Below are positions 8,923-17,267 of a DNA stretch of 64,000 nt, one piece after another. The notes under the pieces were generated by a model. That model was given only the letters and a program-made list of their open reading frames with translations. It was not told the origin of the DNA and searched no databases. The first letter of the stretch is position 1. The number at the start of each line of letters is the position of its first letter. Origin of the DNA: 20CM-2-65-7 sp963830455 (GTDB lineage Bacteria > Gemmatimonadota > Gemmatimonadetes > Gemmatimonadales > GWC2-71-9); the NCBI GenBank assembly GCA_963830455.1, contig CAWHMT010000001.1, forward strand, positions 62,001 through 126,000, in the 5' to 3' direction. The translations under genes and the position numbers were made by a program.

Positions 8923-8928
8923 AAAATA
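8923..8928 (-). promoter_or_regulatory. -10 box of a probable leaderless promoter (DUF5916 gene)
   Basis: TATTTT on the minus strand, with TTGTGT between it and ATG 8916 (6 nt). No Shine-Dalgarno sequence is present. The same T-run could serve as the tail of the terminator hairpin immediately upstream. Confidence 0.5.
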
Positions 8929-8930
8929 AC

Positions 8931-9028
8931 GTGCGGCGTGCTTACGTGCGGCGCATCAGTGCATGGTTCGGCCTTTTCTTACGAAACGTCAACCTGCCCG
9001 ACTGCGCCGCACGCCGATGCGCCGCACG
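8931..9028 (-). terminator. Inverted-repeat region after the MacB permease gene
   Basis: The 118-bp gap 8917-9034 holds a perfect 13-bp inverted repeat, CGTGCGGCGCATC (8945-8957) and its complement (9016-9028), 58 nt apart. It also holds a shorter second pair (8931-8938 with 9005-9012) that shares the same core and allows alternative pairings. On the minus strand the structure is followed by TTATTTTTT. It lies directly after the efflux operon and before the DUF5916 start, so it is a plausible intrinsic terminator. No gene is visible in the gap. Confidence 0.5.
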
Positions 9029-9034
9029 TTCCAA

Positions 9035-10255
9035 CTATTCGTATCTCAACGCTACGATCGGATCCAGGGAGGCGGCTCTCCGCGCCGGCCAGATGCCGAA
9101 GAACAGCCCCACAATCGCGCTGAACACGAACGCGATCAGAATCGCGAAGCCGTTGATCGACGTGTTCCAGTGCGCGAGCTTCGACAGCGCGACGGCGCCC
9201 AGTGAGCCGCACAGAATACCGACGACTCCGCCCGCCAGGCAGAGCACCAGCGCTTCGACCAGAAACTGGAACAGGATATTGAAGCGGGTCGCGCCGAGCG
9301 CCTTGCGCACGCCGATCTCCCGTGTGCGCTCCGTGACCGACACCAGCATGATGTTCATGATGCCGATGCCGCCCACCAGCAGGCTCACGGCCGCAATGCC
9401 CGCGAGCAGGTACGTGAACGTCTTGGCGGTGTCCTGAAACGTCGCGAGAATATCCGACTGATTGCGAATCTGGAAGTCGTTGTCGGCGCCCGGGCGGATC
9501 TTGTGCTCGCGCCGCATCACGCGCTCGATCTCGATCATGGCCAGCGTCATTTGGGGCACGCTCGCCGCATCGACCGTGATGGACCGCAAGCGATCGGTCC
9601 CCATGATCCGGTACCGGCCGGTCTGCAGCGGAATCAGGATCTGCTCGTCGGGATTGCCGAACCCACCCGCCGATCCTTTCGCGCCGAGCACACCGATGAT
9701 TTCGAACGGAATGCCGCGAATCTGGATTTCCTGTCCGATCATCGCGACCGGATTCCGGTTGAACATGTCCGGAATGGCGGAGCCGAGCACCGCGTACCGC
9801 CGGCGCCCTTCGTCTTCACCGGCCGTGAACATCCGTCCGGCCACGACGGTAAAGTTCTTCACCGCCGCGTAATTGGGCGTGGTGCCCACGACACTCACGT
9901 TCCCGTTCTGCCCGACGTACTTGATCTGCATGTTGCGCGTCAGCTCCGGCACAACCGCTTTGACGTAGCGAGCATCGCGCGCCAGGGCATCTGCGTCATC
10001 GACCGTGATGCTCACGCGCTGGTCGAACGTGATGGCGACCCCGCCCCGGAACGATTGACCGGGATAAATCGAGAGCAGCGTAGGCCCGAGCGCCTGGAGT
10101 CGGGCTTGCACCGCCTTCTGCGCGCCGCTCCCGAGCGCGACCATGGTGATCACGGCGCCGACGCCGATGATGATGCCCAGCATCGTCAGGAACGACCGCA
10201 GCTTGTTGGCGCGGATCGCCTGCAGCGCGACGTGGAAGATCTCGTCGAGCAGCAT
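9035..10255 (-). CDS. ABC transporter permease, MacB/FtsX type
   Basis: 406-aa permease with one N-terminal transmembrane helix (RSFLTMLGIIIGVGAVITMVA), a large periplasmic MacB-PCD domain (about residues 50-270) and three C-terminal helices (about 285-310, 335-360 and 370-395). TREIGVRKALGATRFNI is a family signature on the cytoplasmic loop. The ATPase, fused to the permease in E. coli MacB, is encoded separately at 11805-12542 here. With the MacA-like adaptor (one base upstream) and TolC it should form a tripartite efflux or lipid/peptide export pump driven from the inner membrane. Confidence 0.93.
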   Translation of the reverse strand: MLLDEIFHVALQAIRANKLRSFLTMLGIIIGVGAVITMVALGSGAQKAVQARLQALGPTLLSIYPGQSFRGGVAITFDQRVSITVDDADALARDARYVKAVVPELTRNMQIKYVGQNGNVSVVGTTPNYAAVKNFTVVAGRMFTAGEDEGRRRYAVLGSAIPDMFNRNPVAMIGQEIQIRGIPFEIIGVLGAKGSAGGFGNPDEQILIPLQTGRYRIMGTDRLRSITVDAASVPQMTLAMIEIERVMRREHKIRPGADNDFQIRNQSDILATFQDTAKTFTYLLAGIAAVSLLVGGIGIMNIMLVSVTERTREIGVRKALGATRFNILFQFLVEALVLCLAGGVVGILCGSLGAVALSKLAHWNTSINGFAILIAFVFSAIVGLFFGIWPARRAASLDPIVALRYE

Positions 10256-10256
10256 G

Positions 10257-11804
10257 CTAGGGCCTCGCCGGCGTCGCTGGCGGACGCTGCTGGGTCGTCG
10301 GCTGCTGCTGCTGCACGCCCGGCAATCCCCCGCCCGTCATGTTGCGCATGCGCTGCTGCATGTCGCGCTGCGAATTGAGCAGTGAGGCGCTGGGCAGCAC
10401 GAGGACCGTGTCCTGCTCGGTCAGGCCGCTCAACACCTCGATATAGTCGAGATCGGTGAGGCCGGTGCGGATCTGGACCGGCGTGGGCTTCCCGTTCTTC
10501 AAGGTGAACACGATGTAGCTCGAGACGTCGACGTTGCGGCGCATCCCTCCCTGGGCGCCCCCGCCACCGCCCCCCCCGCCGGCGCGCTGGAACTGCGCGC
10601 GCATCGCCGCCAGCGCGCTCTGCTCGGCCGGCGTGAGCTCCTGGCCCGACATCCGCTTCTGGAATGCCGCCCGCACTTGCTGCTCGGTCACGCCCGGCGG
10701 GAGCTGGATCGTCCGGCCGTCCGGCATCGTCATCGTGTTGCCGGACGGAGCGGGCGCAGAGTCACGAGGCGCTCCGCCGCCGGTCCCTCCGCCGCCCAGC
10801 GACGCGCTGTCTCGATTCGCGGGTTGCGCGGGCTGTACCGCGGCCGCGAGCTGCTGCTGCACCTCGGTTGGATCGAGGCCGAGCACCTGCGCCGCCGACG
10901 CCACGTCGCGCTGCGTGCGTAACGCCGCATTGGGAATCGCGAGCGCGTTTTCGCGCCGGCCGACGTGGATTTCCACCTCGGTGTTCATGCCGGGCTTCAG
11001 GAGATGATTCGGATTGGGGATCCGGATCAGCACGTTGAACATCGTGACGTTTTGTTGGACGGTGGCCTGCGGCTCGACTTTCAACACCACACCCTCGAAC
11101 GGGCGATTCGCGTAAGCGTCCACGGTGATCGACGTCTGCAGACCCGGCTGCACTTTCCCGATATCCGTCTCGTCCACGAGCGCGCGGATCTGCACGGTGT
11201 CGAGGTTCGCCATCTTGAACAGGAGCGTGCCGCCGCCGACGTCGGTCGTGGGCGACGAGATCACCGTGCCGAGCTCGACGTTCTTCGTAATGATCGTGCC
11301 GGCGAGCGGAGCGCGCAGCCGCGTGTCGTTCATGCGATCGCGCGCGTTCTCGAGGTCGGAGCGGGCGCGCACCACCGCGGCATTCGCGTTGGCGTACGCC
11401 AGATTCGCGGTGTCGTACTCGGTTTGCGTAATCGCCTGCGCCTTGAGCAGCGTATCCGAGCGCGCCAGCTGCGCCTTGGCGTTGGCGAGCTGCGCCTGCG
11501 CGACCTGCAGGTTCGCCTCTGCCTGCGCCAGATTGTTGCGCGGGATGCGCGGATCGATCGATGCGAGTAGCTGATCCTGTTTCACGTCGTCGCCGGTCTG
11601 CACGTTCATCCCGATGATTTCGCCCGACGCCTTGGACTTTACATCGACGGTCAGCACCGGCTCGATCGCGCCGGACGCCGACGCCGACACCACGAGCGTG
11701 CGCCGTTGGACGGGAACGGCCTCGTACATGGGGGTGGTCTGCGGCTTCCCGCAGGCCGCCAGGGCCGCCACCGCGAGGACCAGACCCCGCATGGTTGTGT
11801 TCAC
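10257..11804 (-). CDS. Periplasmic adaptor (MacA-like membrane fusion lipoprotein) with large insertion
   Basis: 515-aa membrane-fusion protein with lipobox LAAC (about residues 15-18). It has a biotinyl-lipoyl-like half motif (SGEIIGMNVQTGDDV), a long alpha hairpin (about 92-160, QAQLANAKAQLARSD), beta-barrel strands, and a C-terminal membrane-proximal part (IVFTLKNGKPTPVQIRTGL). Between about residues 300 and 430 there is an insertion rich in Gly, Pro and Gln (GGGGTGGG, AGGGGGGGGAQGG) that contains LTPAEQSALAAM, similar to the LTxxQ motif of Spy/CpxP proteins. Typical MacA proteins are about 370-400 aa. It stands between the ATPase (abutting) and permease genes. Confidence 0.9.
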   Translation of the reverse strand: MNTTMRGLVLAVAALAACGKPQTTPMYEAVPVQRRTLVVSASASGAIEPVLTVDVKSKASGEIIGMNVQTGDDVKQDQLLASIDPRIPRNNLAQAEANLQVAQAQLANAKAQLARSDTLLKAQAITQTEYDTANLAYANANAAVVRARSDLENARDRMNDTRLRAPLAGTIITKNVELGTVISSPTTDVGGGTLLFKMANLDTVQIRALVDETDIGKVQPGLQTSITVDAYANRPFEGVVLKVEPQATVQQNVTMFNVLIRIPNPNHLLKPGMNTEVEIHVGRRENALAIPNAALRTQRDVASAAQVLGLDPTEVQQQLAAAVQPAQPANRDSASLGGGGTGGGAPRDSAPAPSGNTMTMPDGRTIQLPPGVTEQQVRAAFQKRMSGQELTPAEQSALAAMRAQFQRAGGGGGGGGAQGGMRRNVDVSSYIVFTLKNGKPTPVQIRTGLTDLDYIEVLSGLTEQDTVLVLPSASLLNSQRDMQQRMRNMTGGGLPGVQQQQPTTQQRPPATPARP

Positions 11805-12542
11805 TTACGCTCCCGTCCTCTCGTCACGCGCGATGTTGCCGTCGAGCAGGTGGATCTGGCGGCGCGCGTGCGCCGCAATGTCGTGTTCGTGCGTCACCAG
11901 CACGATGGTTTGGCCCGTATCGTGAAGATCTTGAAACAGCGCCATGATCTCGTTGCCGGTTGCCGAGTCGAGGTTACCCGTCGGCTCGTCGGCGAGCAGA
12001 ATGCTCGGCGAGTTCACCAGCGCGCGCGCGATGGCGACGCGCTGCCGCTGTCCGCCGGACAGCTCGTTGGGGCGGTGATCCATGCGGTCACCCAACCCGA
12101 CCTGCTGTAGCGACTTGGCGGCGCGCTCGCGTCGCTCCTTGGCCGACATGCCGGCATAAATCAGCGGCAGCTCGACGTTGTGGAGCGCATCGGCGCGGGG
12201 CAGCAGGTTGAACGTCTGGAACACGAACCCGATTTCCTTGTTGCGGATCCGCGCCAGCTCGTCGTCGCTGAGGTCGCTGACCTTCTGTCCGTTGAGCCAA
12301 TACTCACCGCTCGTCGGGGTATCGAGGCAGCCGATCAGGTTCATGAGCGTGGACTTGCCCGATCCCGACGGCCCCATGCACGCGACGAACTCGTTTTTCT
12401 TGATCTGGATGTCCACGCCGCGCAGCGCATGCACGACTTCGGCGCCCATGTGGTACTCACGCGTCAGGTGATGCGTGAGGATCACGGTGTCGGGCGTCGG
12501 GGTGTCGCCCGTGTGGAACGTCATCGCCTGGGCCGTGGTCAC
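11805..12542 (-). CDS. ABC transporter ATP-binding protein (LolD/MacB type)
   Basis: 245-aa nucleotide-binding subunit of the MacAB-TolC-like pump. It has Walker A GPSGSGKST, the Q-loop in FVFQTFNLLPR, the signature LSGGQRQRVAIARAL, Walker B SILLADEPTGNLDS and the H-loop TIVLVTHEHDIA. The NLDSATG segment is typical of the LolD/MacB/FtsE branch. The start at 12542 overlaps the TolC stop by 4 nt (ATGA) and the stop abuts the adaptor start, which argues for tight co-translation. It powers the permease at 9035-10255. Confidence 0.95.
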   Translation of the reverse strand: MTTAQAMTFHTGDTPTPDTVILTHHLTREYHMGAEVVHALRGVDIQIKKNEFVACMGPSGSGKSTLMNLIGCLDTPTSGEYWLNGQKVSDLSDDELARIRNKEIGFVFQTFNLLPRADALHNVELPLIYAGMSAKERRERAAKSLQQVGLGDRMDHRPNELSGGQRQRVAIARALVNSPSILLADEPTGNLDSATGNEIMALFQDLHDTGQTIVLVTHEHDIAAHARRQIHLLDGNIARDERTGA

Positions 12543-13837
12543 AGGGTCCGTCCTACGGTCGCCTCGAGCTGCGCGCGCGCGATCAGGTAGCTGAAGCGGG
12601 TCTGGATCACGTTCACCTCCGCCGACGTCAGCGCGGCCTGCGAGGTGAGCATATCGAGGATCGTTGCGGCGCCGACCCGGTAGCGCTCGCTCTGGACGCG
12701 CAAATCCTCCTGAGCGGCGGCACGGTTTTCGTCCGCGATGCTGATCTGCTCGAACGCCGTCGTCAGCACGGCCATCTGCTGCGTCACCAGCGAGTTGACC
12801 TGGCGTCGCGTCTCGGCCGCCTGGGCCACGGCGTTATCGCGCGTCACCGATGCCGACACTTGATTCGCCTCCCGCGTGAATCCATTGAGCAGCGGCCACG
12901 ACAATCCGAAGCGCCATTGGAAAGTCTCGGGATAATTGCTGAAGAACGGCAGGTCGGGGGGTTCGGTCCCCTGACGGTTGTTGCTGTAACTCACCACCAC
13001 TGAGGGCCAGAACTGGGCGCGGGCCGACCAGACGAGCGCGCGGGCGGCGCTGGCCTGCGCTTCCGCCTGATCGAGTGCCGGCGAGGTCGAGAGCGCCGAG
13101 CGGCGCAGGTCAGCGGTGTCGGGCATCGCCGGCAGCAGCGAGTCAAACGCAGCCCGCACCAATCCATCCACGCCGATCTGCCGTCCGAGATCGGCTTGCG
13201 CAGCCAGCAGGTTCGCCTGCGCCCGCAGCAAATCGATGCGCGCGTTGCCGAACTCCACCATCGAGCGCAGAGAATCCGATCTCGTCGCCGATCCGGCATG
13301 GAGCTTCTCGACGGAGATCTGTAGCTGTTGGCGGGCGCGATTGAGCTGCGCGTCGGCGACGCGCACCAACGCCTCGGTGGCGACCGCGGCGTAGAACAGT
13401 TGTTTGGTCTGCAGCGTCGTCAAAAAACGCTCATTCACCATACCAGCGTCCGCTGCCGCGTTGTTCGCGGCGCTCGCCTTCAGATTGGCAATGCGCCGGA
13501 ACCCATCGAAGAGCTCGAGACTGGCATTGAAGCTGCCCGTGTAGGAGTACTCGGGCGGTACCGGGCGTCCCGTCGTCCCGTCGATGCGACCAACGTTGCT
13601 GCGGGCAGCCGACGCGCCCACCTGGACCGCCGGAACGAAAGCGCCGTACGCTTGGCGCTTGGTCGCGCCCGCGTTGCGCTGATCCCCTCGGGCCTGGATC
13701 ATCGCGGGCTGCACGCTCAGGGCCCGTTGAATCGCTTCATTGAGTGTCACTTCGAGCCGCGCCTGCGCGGCGGGCTGCTGCGCAGATCCCGCACGAGTCG
13801 CTGCGATCAGGAGAACGCCTGCCCAGGCCCACTTCAT
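12539..13837 (-). CDS. TolC-family outer-membrane efflux channel
   Basis: 432-aa exported protein with signal MKWAWAGVLLIAATRAGSAQ. It has the two internal OEP-type repeats of TolC: long coiled helices (about residues 100-200 and 320-420, for example RVQSERYRVGAATILDMLTSQ) and short strands (YSYTGSFNASLELFDGFR, FQWRFGLSWPLLNGF). It forms the outer-membrane exit duct for the MacA/permease/ATPase complex encoded next to it. It overlaps both neighbours by 4 nt. Confidence 0.93.
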   Translation of the reverse strand: MKWAWAGVLLIAATRAGSAQQPAAQARLEVTLNEAIQRALSVQPAMIQARGDQRNAGATKRQAYGAFVPAVQVGASAARSNVGRIDGTTGRPVPPEYSYTGSFNASLELFDGFRRIANLKASAANNAAADAGMVNERFLTTLQTKQLFYAAVATEALVRVADAQLNRARQQLQISVEKLHAGSATRSDSLRSMVEFGNARIDLLRAQANLLAAQADLGRQIGVDGLVRAAFDSLLPAMPDTADLRRSALSTSPALDQAEAQASAARALVWSARAQFWPSVVVSYSNNRQGTEPPDLPFFSNYPETFQWRFGLSWPLLNGFTREANQVSASVTRDNAVAQAAETRRQVNSLVTQQMAVLTTAFEQISIADENRAAAQEDLRVQSERYRVGAATILDMLTSQAALTSAEVNVIQTRFSYLIARAQLEATVGRTL

Positions 13838-14238
13838 TCGTGTCGCCCTCCCTCAGTGGCGCGCGCTCCCCGTTCCATACGGTGATGCTCAGCCCGCTCG
13901 ATGAGTTGCTGGTGCAGGGTCCGTTGCTCCGGGGTGAGCAGCGCGTCGATCTCGGATCGCATGCGCGTCTTGATCGAATCGAACCGGGGCCGTACCCGCG
14001 CCCAGAGCGAGTCCGTCTCGGGCCGGTGCCGCGCGAAAATGGCCCGCACCGAATCCCGCTGTGGATCGGTGAGCTTCAGCTCCCGGGTGAGGTATTCGAC
14101 CATCGCGTCCGGACCACGCCGGCGCGGTCGCCCCTCATCGCGCTCGGCCGCCTCGTGACCGCCCCACCCGGCGAGTCCTCCCGCGAGGAATACCGCGGCC
14201 AAGAGGCCGACCGCCGCGAGCTTCGATCTATTGAGCAT
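13834..14238 (-). CDS. Spy/CpxP-like periplasmic protein
   Basis: 134-aa small exported or membrane-anchored helical protein. It starts with MLNRSKLAAVGLLAAVFLAGGLAG, then an Arg/Glu-rich linker and a helical domain with two LTxxQ-type motifs: LTDPQRDSV (about residue 57) and LTPEQRTL (about 100). This pattern is shared by Spy chaperones, CpxP and periplasmic heavy-metal sensors. Its place between the sigma/anti-sigma pair and the efflux genes suggests a role in envelope-stress sensing or in keeping the anti-sigma factor or pump in check. It has no histidine cluster clear enough to claim metal binding. Confidence 0.75.
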   Translation of the reverse strand: MLNRSKLAAVGLLAAVFLAGGLAGWGGHEAAERDEGRPRRRGPDAMVEYLTRELKLTDPQRDSVRAIFARHRPETDSLWARVRPRFDSIKTRMRSEIDALLTPEQRTLHQQLIERAEHHRMERGARATEGGRHE

Positions 14239-14256
14239 GATCCTCGAATCTCCCTG

Positions 14257-14634
14257 TTATGGCTCTACGAGTGATGTGAACACGACGCTGGGATCCGGCG
14301 GATCCTCCGCCGTAACCAACGCGGCGAGTCCGGGGCCTTCGACCGGCGCCAGCGCCGCATCGATCGACTCGGGGCTCGCGCGGTCGAGGATCGTCCGGCC
14401 GAACAGGATTCCCAGGACGAGCGCCGCCGCGGCGGCGGCCATGCCGGGCCTGAACCAGGACGCCAGCACGTCGAACATCGCCACCGATGAGCGATCGAGC
14501 GCGTCGTCGTACTGCGCCATGACGCGGGCGACGAAAACCGATTGATTGTCCGCCCCCCCCGGTTCGAGCGCCGCGCGCAATGCGGCGCCCAGCTCGGGGT
14601 CCGGACGGTGATCGAACGACGGCGATTCAGTCAT
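14257..14634 (-). CDS. Probable anti-sigma factor, single-pass membrane protein
   Basis: 125-aa protein whose start (ATG 14634) overlaps the sigma-factor stop as ATGA. A short acidic cytoplasmic N-terminal part (residues 1-70) precedes one transmembrane helix (FRPGMAAAAAALVLGILFG) and a periplasmic tail of about 35 residues. It lacks the HxxxCxxC zinc motif, so it is not a classical ZAS anti-sigma. The call rests on position, topology and size. A tract of eight C occurs in the coding sequence near 14552. Confidence 0.65.
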   Translation of the reverse strand: MTESPSFDHRPDPELGAALRAALEPGGADNQSVFVARVMAQYDDALDRSSVAMFDVLASWFRPGMAAAAAALVLGILFGRTILDRASPESIDAALAPVEGPGLAALVTAEDPPDPSVVFTSLVEP

Positions 14635-15257
14635 CTCATCGGCTCCTTCCAATCAGCCAACAGCGTGCGCAGACGGCGCCGCGCGTGAAACACTTCCGAT
14701 CGCACGGTGCCTTCGGGAATACCAAGGATGCCCGCGATCTCGGCGTGCGAATACCCTTCCACATCGAACAGGACCACCGCCTTGCGACGGCGCTCCGGCA
14801 ACTCCGCGAGCGCCGCGCGCAGCCGCTCATTCAGCTCGCTGCGCATCGCGGCGACATCGGGACGAGGCCCACCACCGACCAGCGAGGCGTCCAATGGCTC
14901 GACCTTCCGGACATTGCGGCGCCGCCGCCGGTCGGTCGACGCATTGGCGACGATACGCATGAGCCACGGACCGAACGGCCGGCGCGGATCGTACTGGCCG
15001 AGCTTGACGAGCGCGGAGAGGAAACCGTCCTGCGCCGCATCGTCCGCGTCATCGGGATCACCCAATACCGCCCGCGCGACTCGTCGCGCCTGCCCCGCAT
15101 AGCGTTCTACAAGAACTCCAAAAGCGGCCCGGTCGCCCGCCCGTGTCCTGGCAACCAGACCCGCATCGTCTCCGCTGCTTCCCATACGCGCGGGGTCCGC
15201 GGGAGGTTGGGAGGGTGGGGCGGGGGGGCCGGGGGGGGCGGGAGCCTCAGCGGACAT
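14631..15257 (-). CDS. ECF-type RNA polymerase sigma factor
   Basis: About 208-aa sigma-70 family protein. Region 2 runs from about residue 35 (GVLVERYAGQARRVARAVL, DDAAQDGFLSALVKLGQYD) and region 4 at the C-terminus has AELPERRRKAVVLFDVEGYSHAEIAGILGIP, the helix-turn-helix. The first 30 residues are proline-rich and encoded by G7 and G8 tracts, which is unusual. Starts at 15266, 15257 and 15185 are all possible; none has a clear ribosome site. It probably directs transcription of its own operon of anti-sigma, Spy-like protein and efflux pump. Confidence 0.9.
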   Translation of the reverse strand: MSAEAPAPPGPPAPPSQPPADPARMGSSGDDAGLVARTRAGDRAAFGVLVERYAGQARRVARAVLGDPDDADDAAQDGFLSALVKLGQYDPRRPFGPWLMRIVANASTDRRRRRNVRKVEPLDASLVGGGPRPDVAAMRSELNERLRAALAELPERRRKAVVLFDVEGYSHAEIAGILGIPEGTVRSEVFHARRRLRTLLADWKEPMR

Positions 15258-16698
15258 CGGTCTCACGGCGGCGGCGGCGCCGCGCGTCGGCGTAGCCGGC
15301 GAGCCCGAGAGATGCCGCGAGCGACCCGACCGCCAGGACGGTGCTGGTGACGAGCGGAAAGAGGATGAGCAGCACCCCCACGACGAAGAAGACCACCGCC
15401 GCCGCTCCGGCCACCATGCGTCGTGCTCCGCCGGCGGCCTGCATCAGCGCGACCGCCGCCGCCGCCTGTCGTTCGCGGAGCGACCGTCTGTGCGACGACG
15501 CGCCGGCTGCCGGCGGGAGGTGCGCGAGGGACGGATTCACCGCGGCGGCATCCACGAGCCGCGGTGGCAGCGGCAGGCGGCGGTGCGCCATGAGCACGAT
15601 CTCGCTGCTCTGCGTCATGTCGTGCAGAAACTGCGTCGCCAGCGTCGCTGTCAGGGCATCCTGCTCGGTGACCAGATCGAGCTCGTAATTGCCGAGCAGG
15701 CTCGAGACGTTGAGGTTGCTCGATCCCACCCGGGCCCATTCGTGGTCGGCGACGAACGTCTTGGCGTGTAGCATCGTCCCGCGGTACTCGAAGATGCGCG
15801 CGCCGGCGTGAAGCAGCTCGCGATAGCCGCCACGCGTGAAGACGCGGATGAAGGGAATGTCGGAGCTGCCCGGCACCAGCAGCCGCACGTCCACGCCACT
15901 GCGGGCCGCATCCACGAGGCTCGCGTACAGCGGCGGCGGCGCGACCAGGTACGCGTCGCTGATCCAGAGGCGCTCGGTGACCGCCGCCGCGAGCAGCTGG
16001 ACGGCGCGATAAATGCGCGACTGCCCTGGGAGTCCCTCCACGACCCGAACGGCGGATGGGCCGCACTCATCGGGCACCGGGCGGGTTTCGTCCTCGGGCA
16101 GCGGCGGGCCGGCGCGCGCCCACATCCGGCCGAACACCCCGTCGAGGGCGGCGACGGCTGGTCCGCATACGACGACCATCGTGTCGCGCCAGCACGCCCG
16201 CCCAGCGGCCGGGTCGCCGGCCCACTCGTCGCCGATGCAGAGACCACCCGTCATCGCTTGTTCGCCGTCCACGACGAGGAGCTTGCGGTGGTCGCGGATG
16301 AACGCCTCGATCGGGCCACTCGTCCAGATCGGACGGAACGGCCGCACGTCCACGCCATGACTTTTCAGCTCGCGCCAGTACGCGTTGCTGGTACCGCGGC
16401 TCCCGACCGCATCGTAGAGCACGCGCACGCGCACGCCCGCCCGGGCGCGCTCCGCCCACGCCGTCGCAAAGCGGTAGCCGGTGCGATCGTCGTGAATGAT
16501 GTAGTTCTCGAAATGAACCGTGCGGCGCGCGTTTGCGATCATTTCGAGCATCGTTTCGAGGGCATCGCTGCTGATCGCGAGATGGCGGACGACGTTCCCA
16601 GGAATCGGCCGCGCGCCGGTGGCGCGATCGAGCGCGCGCGAGAAGGGGTGACGGGCGGGAACGGCGGCGGGGGCGGGGGAGACGGGGCGGGCGCTCAC
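15247..16698 (-). CDS. Phospholipase D family protein (cardiolipin synthase-like)
   Basis: About 483-aa enzyme with two HKD motifs: DHRKLLVVDGEQAMTGG (about residue 145) and LHAKTFVADHEWARVGSSN (about 325), each with His, Lys and Asp in the phospholipase D pattern. It likely makes cardiolipin from phosphatidylglycerol or transfers phosphatidyl groups. Instead of N-terminal membrane helices it has a C-terminal hydrophobic pair (MVAGAAAVVFFVVGVLLILF and following, about 430-470) and a basic tail RRRRR. GTG 16698 was chosen because it overlaps the upstream HD gene stop as GTGA; a longer frame to 17280 is antisense shadow. Confidence 0.85.
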   Translation of the reverse strand: MSARPVSPAPAAVPARHPFSRALDRATGARPIPGNVVRHLAISSDALETMLEMIANARRTVHFENYIIHDDRTGYRFATAWAERARAGVRVRVLYDAVGSRGTSNAYWRELKSHGVDVRPFRPIWTSGPIEAFIRDHRKLLVVDGEQAMTGGLCIGDEWAGDPAAGRACWRDTMVVVCGPAVAALDGVFGRMWARAGPPLPEDETRPVPDECGPSAVRVVEGLPGQSRIYRAVQLLAAAVTERLWISDAYLVAPPPLYASLVDAARSGVDVRLLVPGSSDIPFIRVFTRGGYRELLHAGARIFEYRGTMLHAKTFVADHEWARVGSSNLNVSSLLGNYELDLVTEQDALTATLATQFLHDMTQSSEIVLMAHRRLPLPPRLVDAAAVNPSLAHLPPAAGASSHRRSLRERQAAAAVALMQAAGGARRMVAGAAAVVFFVVGVLLILFPLVTSTVLAVGSLAASLGLAGYADARRRRRRETDVR

Positions 16699-17267
16699 CC
16701 TCCGAGGCCCAACGACGGCTCGACCGGCCGGAGCGCCTGAATGCAGAACGCGATGTGCTCGTCGAGCGGCACGCCCAGCTCCTCCGCGCCCTGACGCACG
16801 TCGTCGCGATTGACGCCGCGCGCGAACGCCTTGTCCTTGAGCTTCTTCTTGACCGATGAGACCTCGAGATCGGCGAAGCTCTTGGACGGACGCACCAGCG
16901 CACAGGCGACGAGAAACCCGCACAGCTCGTCGACCGCGAACAGCACTTTGGCCATCTGCGTATCGCGCGGCACGCCCGAGTAGTTCGCGTGCCCGAGGAC
17001 CGCGCGCAGCAGCGGCTCGGCGACGCCCCTCGCGCGCAGCACATTGACGCCCCAGGCGGGATGGCCGTCGGTCGGCGAATGCTCCTGATTGGGAAACTTC
17101 TCGTAATCGAAATCGTGCAGCAGGCCGACGAGGCCCCACGGCTCGGGATCTTCGCCGAACTTGGCGGCGTACGCGCGCATCGTCGCCTCCACCGCGAGCA
17201 TGTGCTGGCGGAGCGAGGGCGATTGCGTGTGTTCGTGCATCAGGGCCAGAGCTTCGTCGCGCTTCAT
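16695..17267 (-). CDS. HD-domain hydrolase
   Basis: 190-aa cytosolic HD-domain protein. Metal ligands fit H in SLRQHMLAVE, the HD of GLLHDFDYEKFP and later His in GHPAWGVNVL and LGHANYSG. HD proteins of this size hydrolyse nucleotides or phosphodiesters, but no substrate can be assigned. It overlaps asnB upstream and the PLD gene downstream by 4 nt each, and lies in a long co-directional run. The C-terminal part has a basic KKKLKDKAFARG helix. Confidence 0.8.
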   Translation of the reverse strand: MKRDEALALMHEHTQSPSLRQHMLAVEATMRAYAAKFGEDPEPWGLVGLLHDFDYEKFPNQEHSPTDGHPAWGVNVLRARGVAEPLLRAVLGHANYSGVPRDTQMAKVLFAVDELCGFLVACALVRPSKSFADLEVSSVKKKLKDKAFARGVNRDDVRQGAEELGVPLDEHIAFCIQALRPVEPSLGLGG

